Of a stretch of 64,000 nucleotides of DNA, positions 43,435-50,904 are shown in pieces. Within the stretch, counting starts at the first letter, position 1, and every line of letters starts with the position of its first letter. A program made the position numbers and the translations under genes. Source of the stretch: Larkinella sp. C7 (GTDB lineage Bacteria; Bacteroidota; Bacteroidia; Cytophagales; Spirosomataceae); contig NZ_VBSL01000003.1 of the NCBI RefSeq assembly GCF_006149005.1, forward strand, positions 612,955 to 676,954, read 5' to 3'. A model generated the notes under the pieces. It was not told the origin of the DNA, made no database searches, and was given only the letters and a program-made list of their open reading frames with translations.

Positions 43435-44877
43435 TCATCGTCCTGGTTGTTTTTGAAGTTTGTTTATCCACCCGAAATCGGTCACAATGGCCGGGACTAA
43501 CTTCCCGATACGCTCCTCCAGAAGAATCTGAAGACTATTCCGAAAAACCGGGAAAAGCATGAAGCAATCGCCAATCAATAAGCCAATGGCCATCCCCGAT
43601 AATCCGTAGCGGGGAATTAGCCAGGTTGCCGCCACCAGCGTGCATAAACTGCTCAATACAAAATTCAGGGCAATGGTTTGGTGACGGTTGACGGAAATCG
43701 CAATGGTGGCACTCGTCAGCCACAAACTATAGGGCAGCGTCGCCAGCAAAAGGAGGGTGAACACCGGTTGGACGGGCTGAACGGCACCTTTGGTCCAGAC
43801 CGATAGAATGGGTCCGCCGGTTGTTTCCAGGATGAACAGCAACACCAGCGAAGTCCAGAAAGCGATCTGGCAAACCCGGCGGTGGAGTATAATCGCTCTG
43901 GGAAAATCGTTCGCAATCAACGCCCGCGTCAGTTCCGGCCAGATGGCTGAGGTGAGCAGGTTCATGATCTGTCTGATAAAATTGCTCAGCGTGCGGAGGG
44001 CCGTATAAATCACAACGTGGACCGGGGTCATGAAAAAACCGATCAGCAGGGTGCTGCCCTGCAAGATCATGGAATTCGCCAGCGCAAATCCCAAAAAAGC
44101 CAGTGACGGACTGAGCAGGTGCCGGATTTCGGCCAGCGGAAACAAACCGACCTTCACCTGGCTCACCCACGGATACCGGTGTCGGTAATAGAAAAACATG
44201 GCTCCCCAACTCAGTCCGCGAACGACCAGATACCCCAGCGCGACCGCCAGGGCCTGGTAGCCTACGGTGACGAGAATGACCACCAGCGCGAATTCCAGCA
44301 AGCGGGTGATGGTCGTCCAGATGCGCCCCGTCGCATTGTCGCCTTCCGCCCGGGGAACCGTGCTCATCAATTCCTGCTGGAGAATGAGCATCACGTAGAT
44401 CATCAGAATGAGGAGGATAAAACGGGCTTCCGATGCCTGAATTTGGTTGATTTTCAGCCAGATGGTAAAATTGGAAAGTTCAAGAGCGGCCGCCAGAAAA
44501 GCCGAAGCGAGGACGCCAAAACCGATGATCGACGTCATGCCATTGCCGAGGAGCCTCGCGGCTTTCGGGTACTCTTTTTTGCTTACCTGAATGAGTAATT
44601 CATTGGAAATCGCCGACGTCAGCCCGGCGTCACTCAGCCCCAGATACGACGGAATCGTGAACAACAAGAGCCACTCGCCGTAGTAAACCAATCCCCAGGC
44701 GTGAATCAGGATGGGTACACTGACGAACTGAATCAGGATTTGACTGGCCTGACTGAATGCGCTCGCCCTCAACGACTGTAAAACACGGTGCAACATCGCA
44801 GTTCGGTCTACAAATTTTACTTTTTTAGGTCCGGATGGCGCGTTCAATCGCTCAGACTCCGGCGCAGGTGTCCCCAC
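43435..44877 (-). CDS. Wzx-like lipopolysaccharide/EPS flippase (MOP superfamily)
   Basis: A 480-residue membrane protein with about 12-14 helices of the polysaccharide transport family. Typical stretches are ILIQFVSVPILIHAWGLVYY, GEWLLLFTIPSYLGLSDAG and YTALRTLSNFIRQIMNLLTS. It would flip the lipid-linked repeat to the periplasm. From 44877 it overlaps the Wzz-like gene by 34 bases. The internal ATG at 44796 (MLHRVLQSLRASAFSQ) starts right at the first membrane segment and may be the real start. Confidence 0.87.
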   Translation of the reverse strand: MGTPAPESERLNAPSGPKKVKFVDRTAMLHRVLQSLRASAFSQASQILIQFVSVPILIHAWGLVYYGEWLLLFTIPSYLGLSDAGLTSAISNELLIQVSKKEYPKAARLLGNGMTSIIGFGVLASAFLAAALELSNFTIWLKINQIQASEARFILLILMIYVMLILQQELMSTVPRAEGDNATGRIWTTITRLLEFALVVILVTVGYQALAVALGYLVVRGLSWGAMFFYYRHRYPWVSQVKVGLFPLAEIRHLLSPSLAFLGFALANSMILQGSTLLIGFFMTPVHVVIYTALRTLSNFIRQIMNLLTSAIWPELTRALIANDFPRAIILHRRVCQIAFWTSLVLLFILETTGGPILSVWTKGAVQPVQPVFTLLLLATLPYSLWLTSATIAISVNRHQTIALNFVLSSLCTLVAATWLIPRYGLSGMAIGLLIGDCFMLFPVFRNSLQILLEERIGKLVPAIVTDFGWINKLQKQPGR

Positions 44878-45947
44878 GCATTGAGGTCAACCGCCGTACA
44901 GTACAGGCCACCCAAAACCAGGCCTGTCAAGGTAAAGAGGAGTACCAGGCTCGTGCGCCGGGGTGATGATCGCTTCAAAGGAATGGTGGCCGGTTCGAGT
45001 ACTTTAAAAACCGGTGTTTGTTCCTGTACTTTGATTTTGGCCTGCTCGAACTGCTTGGCCAGTTCGGTATAAACCGCTTGTGCAATGGTCAATTCCGCTT
45101 CGATTCGTTGCTTTTCCATGGTCGCCGTCTGAACCACCATGTATTTGTGCTGGTCGTTGTAGTGAAACATACTGTACTGGGCACGTTCGAATCGTCGTTT
45201 GGCTTCTTTCACCCGATTGGTGTAAAATTCCAGGTCACGCCGGACTTTTTCTGTTCGGTAATTGCTTACATAACGGGTTAAATAATCCAGGGTTATCTGC
45301 GTAACAGCGGCTACCGCGACGGGATCCGGCATTTGGGCCGAAACCGTAATGACCCCGGAACGGGTATCCATTTGGGCCGAAACCCGCTGTTGAATATCCT
45401 CGAGCAAATCCTGTTGATCCTGGGTAAGCCGAATCGTTTGGGGGCTTACGTTTGCCCGGACGCTGTCGGCTTTTTTATCGAATGAAAACCATTTTTTTTC
45501 GAACCAGGAATCGGTTTCAGACAGCATCGCGGCCACACTCGTTTGTCCCCCGTCTTGTGTTGGCACCCGTTTGTTCATCAAGGCCAGCACGAAAGGCGTA
45601 CTCTGTAAAACCTTGGGATAGAGGTCGGGCCTGACCGCATCGACGCTCCCGGTTTCGCCCAGTTCCAGTCCGGCAAAACCGGCCACGGTTGCCAGTCTTT
45701 TAATCAGGTCGCCGGAACCCTGGCTGATTTCCGGCATGATTCGGGCTTCGGAGATGTATTCCGGTCGTTTCAGGAGAGACACGATAATGCCGGTTAAGGC
45801 AAAAAAAGCCGTGATCAGCAGGAGCCGAATGCGTCTTTTCCAAAGCAGCTTAACCAGTCGCCCCGGCGATAAACCCAACCAGTAGTTTTCCCGAACGGGC
45901 TGCGCCGTAACATGATTGGCGGTGGTTATGATGGCTTCGCCTTTCAT
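44844..45947 (-). CDS. Wzz-type chain-length determinant protein
   Basis: A 367-residue inner-membrane protein. The N-terminal helix follows KRRIRLLLITAFFALTGIIV, a Wzz domain follows with EYISEARIMPEIS, and a long periplasmic coiled coil spans about 205-310 (RRDLEFYTNRVKEAKRRFER). The second helix at about 335-355 is preceded by VFKVLEPATIPLKRSSPRR. There is no C-terminal tyrosine kinase domain, so kinase function, if any, is elsewhere. The ATG overlaps the upstream wza-like stop by one base (TGATG). Confidence 0.87.
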   Translation of the reverse strand: MKGEAIITTANHVTAQPVRENYWLGLSPGRLVKLLWKRRIRLLLITAFFALTGIIVSLLKRPEYISEARIMPEISQGSGDLIKRLATVAGFAGLELGETGSVDAVRPDLYPKVLQSTPFVLALMNKRVPTQDGGQTSVAAMLSETDSWFEKKWFSFDKKADSVRANVSPQTIRLTQDQQDLLEDIQQRVSAQMDTRSGVITVSAQMPDPVAVAAVTQITLDYLTRYVSNYRTEKVRRDLEFYTNRVKEAKRRFERAQYSMFHYNDQHKYMVVQTATMEKQRIEAELTIAQAVYTELAKQFEQAKIKVQEQTPVFKVLEPATIPLKRSSPRRTSLVLLFTLTGLVLGGLYCTAVDLNAWGHLRRSLSD

Positions 45948-48325
45948 CAGAATAGTCGGATAATCGTCAGAACTACAGCCGCTAACGAAGTTACGCCGGT
46001 CATCACCGCAACCCGTTCCGGGGCCGATAATTTACTGTCTTCCCGTTTGGGTTTGGCGGGTACCACCAATTCCATACCCGGTTCCGGAGTCGGGTAGGAT
46101 CGGAAGAGTAGAAACCGCTTGGTGCGCTGAATTTGCCCGTTGGCATACACAACATAGGCTTTTCTCCGTTGCGCTTTTGAGGTAAAACCACCGGATTCAT
46201 CGATATAGGATCGAAATGATTTCGTGGCATTATAATCGACGGTCGATTGATTCAGCACCTCGCCCCGGATCCGAACTAACTCGACCTTTCGGGGAATGGT
46301 GATGGAATCTCCGGTTAACAGGAGCAGGTTGCCGCTTTTGGTTGGTTTTTGCAGAATTTCGCGGATATTGATGGATATGATTTCGCCTTGCCGGACAAAT
46401 CGGGCCGCTTTTAAAAAGGCTTCCGGTTGCAACCCGCCTGCCCGGGTAATCAAATCCGAAATCCGTTCCGATTTGTCCCGGATGGCATACCGGCCGGGAT
46501 AGCGAACTTCGCCCGTAATGGTGACCATTTTCTGCGTCTCGTAGCGTGGAGAGGTACGGACAAAGACCTGATCGAAGGGATGGAGGCTAAAACGGGCGTC
46601 TGCATCGGTGAGCCGAAGGTTTTCATCCAGATTAAATTGAAAAATCCGGATATTCTGATTGTTTGGTAAACCTGTGGTGTCGTTCCGCAGACGCCGGGCT
46701 ATTTCGATCCGCGACGCCGTCGCTCCTTCCGAAAAACCGCCCGCCAGCACCACCAGGCTGGCAACGCTCATGCTGTCAGCGTAATCGAATAAACCGGGTT
46801 TGTTGACGGCACCCTGAAGGGTAACGGTTCGTTTTTCGCGCAGATCACCGTAGGCCAGAACCGTAATTTCATCTTCACGCTGCAAGGGGAAGTCGGTTAT
46901 TTCGTCCCGCATCACTTTGCCCAGGTCAACCGAAATCAATTCCGGATCGAGATTGTTCCGCAGCCGGCGAAGGGTAACGCGATTCAGAAAAGCGTCTTCC
47001 CGCAACCCTTCGGCAGCGGCAATGAGCTTTTTAAGCGTAGGGTTGTTTTGCAGGGCATAAGTGCCGGGGCGAAACACGGCACCCTGGATGGTCACCCGGT
47101 TGCTGTAACGTTCGGTAATGCTGCCTACTACGTAGTGGTCCCCGCGCTGGGGCACGAAGGCATCGATTTTAAGGGCGGGGATGGTCCCAACCTCCAGTTC
47201 TTTATCCGTATTTCGGCGCAGCGTCAGCGATGCCGTGTACGCCCGATCGGTGAAACCGCCGGCAAAGGCCAGCACGGTTTTTAATACTTCACCCTTTTTA
47301 ACTTCATAAATACCAGGCTGTTTCACTTCGCCATTCAGTTGGACCCGGGTGTCGTAGTGGTTGACATAAACGATGTCCTGATCCTGCAAACGGATGTTGT
47401 CTTTTTGGTCGGCCCCGAGGAGGAAATCGTACACATCCAGGGTCCGAATCTGGCGGTTGGCCCGATACACGCGGATGTCGCGGAAGGAACCCCGATCAGG
47501 ATCGGGTCCCCCGGCCGCATACAGGGCATTAAAAACCGTACCCAGAGATGATAGCGTATAGGTTCCCGGTTTTACGACCTGACCGATCAGCGTTATTTTG
47601 ATGCTCCTGATGTTCCCCAGCGAAACCTGCGCTTGTGTTCCGCTCCCGGCCGTATTCAAGCCCATGTATAATTGGCGCAATCGCCCCACAATCCGTTGTT
47701 CAGCCTGCTCAACGGTTAAGCCACTAACGTAAATGGGGCTCAGATTTTCCAGCCGGATGGTGCCCTCCGGGTTGATTTTGGCCCGGTAGGTTTGCTGGGC
47801 GTTCCCATAAATATCCACGATCAGTTCGTCGTCCGGGCCAAGCTGATAATTTTTGGGCGTAGGAATTCGGAGATTCGGCTCGAAGGTCAGGTTCGTGTTG
47901 CTGAATAAAGAAGCGCCAAAAACCGGCGGGGTGTCCGGTGCATCGGGAGACTTCGCAGTGGATTGAGCGGGTGGTGTCGGTTTGTCTGTCGGCAGCGGAA
48001 TGGGCGATTCGGGCGATTGGATGCGACCGGGAGCGTCCGGGTCCCGTACCGGTTCCGTCGGTTTTTTGGGTGCCGCATTGCTGATTCGCTGGCGTACTGC
48101 CGTAATATCGGCCTGGGTAAATCCTCTCGACAAGGCAAGCTGTTCAATCTGGGATTCGGAAAGACCGCTTGATTTGGCCTGCTGAATAAATTGCTGAATT
48201 TGTTCGTCTGTCAATTCGGACACTTTCTGCGCGACCGATGGTGACAGTATTCCCAGACCCACAATGACAGCCAGGCAAAGTAGCCAATTCAACGTTATTC
48301 GACCTGTTAATCCCCAAAAAATCAC
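45947..48325 (-). CDS. SLBB-domain polysaccharide export protein (Wza-like)
   Basis: A roughly 790-residue outer-membrane export protein. A GTG start at 48325 gives a proper signal peptide (MIFWGLTGRITLNWLLCLAV, then IVGLGILSPSVAQ). The open frame extends to an ATG at 48466, but that extension does not read like protein and would bury the signal. Next come a low-complexity Pro/Lys region, the Poly_export domain (YQLGPDDELIVDIYGNAQQT) and about five SLBB beta-grasp repeats (LIGQVVKPGTYTLSSLGTVF; VQLNGEVKQPGIYEVKKGEV; VTIQGAVFRPGTYALQNNP; VTLQGAVNKPGLFDYADSMS; VTITGEVRYPGRYAIRD). It forms the export channel. The C-terminus carries one membrane helix. Confidence 0.85.
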   Translation of the reverse strand: MIFWGLTGRITLNWLLCLAVIVGLGILSPSVAQKVSELTDEQIQQFIQQAKSSGLSESQIEQLALSRGFTQADITAVRQRISNAAPKKPTEPVRDPDAPGRIQSPESPIPLPTDKPTPPAQSTAKSPDAPDTPPVFGASLFSNTNLTFEPNLRIPTPKNYQLGPDDELIVDIYGNAQQTYRAKINPEGTIRLENLSPIYVSGLTVEQAEQRIVGRLRQLYMGLNTAGSGTQAQVSLGNIRSIKITLIGQVVKPGTYTLSSLGTVFNALYAAGGPDPDRGSFRDIRVYRANRQIRTLDVYDFLLGADQKDNIRLQDQDIVYVNHYDTRVQLNGEVKQPGIYEVKKGEVLKTVLAFAGGFTDRAYTASLTLRRNTDKELEVGTIPALKIDAFVPQRGDHYVVGSITERYSNRVTIQGAVFRPGTYALQNNPTLKKLIAAAEGLREDAFLNRVTLRRLRNNLDPELISVDLGKVMRDEITDFPLQREDEITVLAYGDLREKRTVTLQGAVNKPGLFDYADSMSVASLVVLAGGFSEGATASRIEIARRLRNDTTGLPNNQNIRIFQFNLDENLRLTDADARFSLHPFDQVFVRTSPRYETQKMVTITGEVRYPGRYAIRDKSERISDLITRAGGLQPEAFLKAARFVRQGEIISINIREILQKPTKSGNLLLLTGDSITIPRKVELVRIRGEVLNQSTVDYNATKSFRSYIDESGGFTSKAQRRKAYVVYANGQIQRTKRFLLFRSYPTPEPGMELVVPAKPKREDSKLSAPERVAVMTGVTSLAAVVLTIIRLF

Positions 48326-48517
48326 GGCGTAGTGAGCTAAATAGATGGAGCCGATTGGGAGACCTACCCCCGACTCTGTATTGTAAATATAGGTGAGCAG
48401 GAGAGGGTGGCGGTGTAGAAAACTAGCCCAATGTCCATTCGACCGTAGCACCGGAATGTCTGGCAACTGTCTTCGCTATACCGCACGAAAGACCGACGGA
48501 TACGGGCACCACCGGTT

Positions 48518-49216
48518 TTATTTGGTCAGCACTAATAAGGAAAAACCGCCTACTAATTTTGCGGCCATATCTTTATTGATGGCATACAGTATTTTACGGG
48601 GAAGGACCGCAAGCTTTGAGCGGAAGTTCTTCAGGGGTAAATCCAAGGAGCCGGTGGTATAAAAGAAATCAATAACGTCATATCCCGAATCAACTAGGGT
48701 GGCAAGAGCGGTTTCTTTCATAAAATAATGCAAATGACCGACCGACTTTCGCCCATCTATTAATTTATTTCTCAAAATGGCACTAACTGAAAGGTCCAGC
48801 GGAATGTGAAAAATGGTATGTTTTGCCCGATTTTTACACAGTTTTAAAAAGCCTAAATAATCATTGACATGCTCAAAAACATCCATCATAATTAATAGAT
48901 CATACTGGGTAGTCGTTTCCAGAAAGTTTTCATGCTTAAAGATCAATCGGTCTTTTTCCCGGTTTTTAGCAAGATTGATGGCATCACTTGAAATATCATA
49001 CCCGGTAAAATGAATATCGCCGGGCATTGATAAATACAACTGATTTACTATTTCGCCGGCTCCACAACCCACTTCGGCAATGGATTTTGGGGAGATGTGA
49101 TTTGCGTTTATTATTTTGAGTATCTGTTTTGCTTTCCAGGGTGAATCTTCAACGTGCCAGGTAGGATTATTTTGTAAATACTCCCCATTTTCTTCTGTAT
49201 AGATTGCCTCAATCAT
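48518..49216 (-). CDS. Class I SAM-dependent methyltransferase (AT-rich)
   Basis: A 232-residue methyltransferase with motif I (IAEVGCGAGEIVNQLYL), acidic loop FTGYDISSDAI, LLIMMDVFEHVNDYLGFLKL and HTIFHIPLDLSVSAILRNKL. The C-terminus is hydrophobic (AAKLVGGFSLLVLTK). It is the most upstream gene of the polysaccharide locus in this orientation and is clearly more AT-rich than average, suggesting separate origin. It probably methylates a sugar of the glycan or its end. About 190 bases separate it from the Wza-like start. Confidence 0.82.
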   Translation of the reverse strand: MIEAIYTEENGEYLQNNPTWHVEDSPWKAKQILKIINANHISPKSIAEVGCGAGEIVNQLYLSMPGDIHFTGYDISSDAINLAKNREKDRLIFKHENFLETTTQYDLLIMMDVFEHVNDYLGFLKLCKNRAKHTIFHIPLDLSVSAILRNKLIDGRKSVGHLHYFMKETALATLVDSGYDVIDFFYTTGSLDLPLKNFRSKLAVLPRKILYAINKDMAAKLVGGFSLLVLTK

Positions 49217-49447
49217 GTTTTTGCGGGCTATTCGTTTTTGTCTTTTACTAGTGCTAACGTGGTAAATAAATTGCTTTAAATACCTTGTAACTGTAGAGGT
49301 CTATTTCGTTCATCTACTTTACGCGGTAAGTAAAATGGTTTTAAAAATGCGCTATGTAGAAAACAAGCCAAATGTCGGGCGGAGAGAGATTAATTCGGCA
49401 GCGCGAACGAATGTTGATTTGTCTGTAAAATAGAAAATTTACTATAG

Positions 49448-49552
49448 TCCACGCGGATGAAACCGGCTAGCTTGCAGCGTTATCCTATGGAGGTAGGGTA
49501 ACTCTTTGAAAAGTGGAACAACCCGGCCTGTTTGGGCCGGGTCTGTTTTTTT
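49448..49552 (+). ncRNA. Candidate small RNA ending in an intrinsic terminator
   Basis: The 336-base gap 49217-49552 has no gene-like frame but ends, on the plus strand, in a strong hairpin with a T-run although no plus-strand gene precedes it. Bases from about 49448 include a GGAGGTAGGG-rich stretch and a short possible stem before the terminator. A weak promoter (TTGATT at 49414, TACTATAG at 49440-49447, 20-base spacer) could start a transcript of about 100 bases. Alternatively the hairpin only serves the convergent wecB gene. Confidence 0.35.
49521..49552 (+). terminator. Intrinsic terminator hairpin next to wecB
   Basis: ACCCGGCC (49521-49528), six-base loop, GGCCGGGT (49535-49542), then CTG and a run of T. 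The U-run is on the plus strand. On the minus strand the hairpin directly follows the wecB stop (49553) but without a U-run, so it may act in both directions. Confidence 0.8.
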
Positions 49553-50653
49553 TCAGGCAAACAGAATCTCGGCGATTCGGTGGGCGGCCTTTCCATCCCA
49601 GAGCGGAGGAATCGTCCCTTTCTTGGAATGGCCTTCCAGAATTTCCAGCACTTTGCCGTGAACGGTTTCCGGGTTCAGATCCGCCAGCAACTGATTGGTT
49701 CCCAGTTCGACGGTCACGGGTCGTTCGGTACTGTCGCGGAAGGTCAGGCAGGGAACCTGAAGGTAGGTCGTTTCTTCCTGAATACCGCCCGAATCCGTCA
49801 CGATCAGGGCCGCGTGTTCCATCAGGTTCAGAAATTCCAGATACCCCTGCGGTTCCATCAGCATCAGGTTGGCAATGGCGGAAAGCCGGGAGGACAGGCC
49901 GAATTTTTCCAGGTTGTGGAGCGTCCGCGGGTGGATGGGAAACAGGACTTTTCGGTAGGGAGCGGTATCTTCGATGATTTGCAGGATGCTCCGTAAACCG
50001 GCTTCCGTGTCGACATTGGCGGGCCGGTGCATCGTCATCAGAACGTACTCCTGCGGTTTTAAACCGAGCTTCTCAACGGTTTGGGTTTCGGCGGCTTTCT
50101 GGCGGTAATGCATCAGGGAGTCGATCATGACATTGCCCACAAAATGCACTTTCTCGTCACAGACCCCTTCGTGTTTTAAATTGTCCAGACCGGCCTGCTC
50201 GGTGATGAACAATTGGTCGGAAATGCTGTCGGTCAGGATGCGGTTGACTTCCTCGGGCATGCGCCGGTCCCGGCTCCGCAACCCCGCTTCTACGTGAACC
50301 ACCGGAACGTGCATCTTGACGGCCACCAGCGCGCAGGCAATCGTGGAGGTGACATCGCCCACCACCAGCACCAGGTCCGGCTGCTCCGTTTCCATCACGG
50401 TTTCAAATTCCAGCATGATCCGGGCGGTTTGCTGCGCGTGCGACCCTCCGCCAACGCCCAGAAAATAATCGGGTTTCGGAAGTTCCAACTGGCTGAAGAA
50501 GACATCGCTCATTTTGGCGTCATAATGCTGTCCGGTGTGAACGATGATCGACCGAACCTGCGGATAGTGTTGAAAGGCCCGGTGGAGGGGTGCCACTTTC
50601 ATGAAGTTAGGCCGGGCACCGACGATGTTCAGAATCTTGATTGGTTTAGACAT
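49553..50653 (-). CDS. wecB: UDP-N-acetylglucosamine 2-epimerase (non-hydrolysing)
   Basis: A 366-residue enzyme of the WecB/MnaA family. The N-terminus is KILNIVGARPNFMKVAPLHR (start at 50653). Other motifs are IIVHTGQHYDAKMSDVFF, LVVGDVTSTIACALVAVK, VPVVHVEAGLRSRDRRMPEE and the UDP-binding IVTDSGGIQEETTYLQVPC. It interconverts UDP-GlcNAc and UDP-ManNAc, a precursor for surface polysaccharides. It lies upstream of the capsule locus in the same orientation, separated by the terminator region, so it is probably a separate unit. A longer frame to 50716 is not supported. Confidence 0.93.
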   Translation of the reverse strand: MSKPIKILNIVGARPNFMKVAPLHRAFQHYPQVRSIIVHTGQHYDAKMSDVFFSQLELPKPDYFLGVGGGSHAQQTARIMLEFETVMETEQPDLVLVVGDVTSTIACALVAVKMHVPVVHVEAGLRSRDRRMPEEVNRILTDSISDQLFITEQAGLDNLKHEGVCDEKVHFVGNVMIDSLMHYRQKAAETQTVEKLGLKPQEYVLMTMHRPANVDTEAGLRSILQIIEDTAPYRKVLFPIHPRTLHNLEKFGLSSRLSAIANLMLMEPQGYLEFLNLMEHAALIVTDSGGIQEETTYLQVPCLTFRDSTERPVTVELGTNQLLADLNPETVHGKVLEILEGHSKKGTIPPLWDGKAAHRIAEILFA

Positions 50654-50904
50654 GGCAAAGACGAAGAAAACAGGTCTGCCGACGGGTTGGGCTGCGGTAC
50701 GAAGCGAACCGACCAAAACCGCCCGCGATTCGGTTTAGACAAAGTACAGCGCGCGGAAAGAAAGCATTCGTAGTAATTTTGCCAATCTGTAGCGTCTGCC
50801 CGTCCGGGAATAAAAAAAAGCCCGGGTGGGATCGGGAAACCGGTCGGAATTCGCTTATTTTCCGAAAAGACGTACCCATTACCGACTGTTTCGCATCGCG
50901 TTCC

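Noticed and set aside
48326..48466. Longer N-terminus of the Wza-like protein from ATG 48466
   Set aside because: The extra residues are not signal-like and would push the real signal peptide about 47 residues inward.
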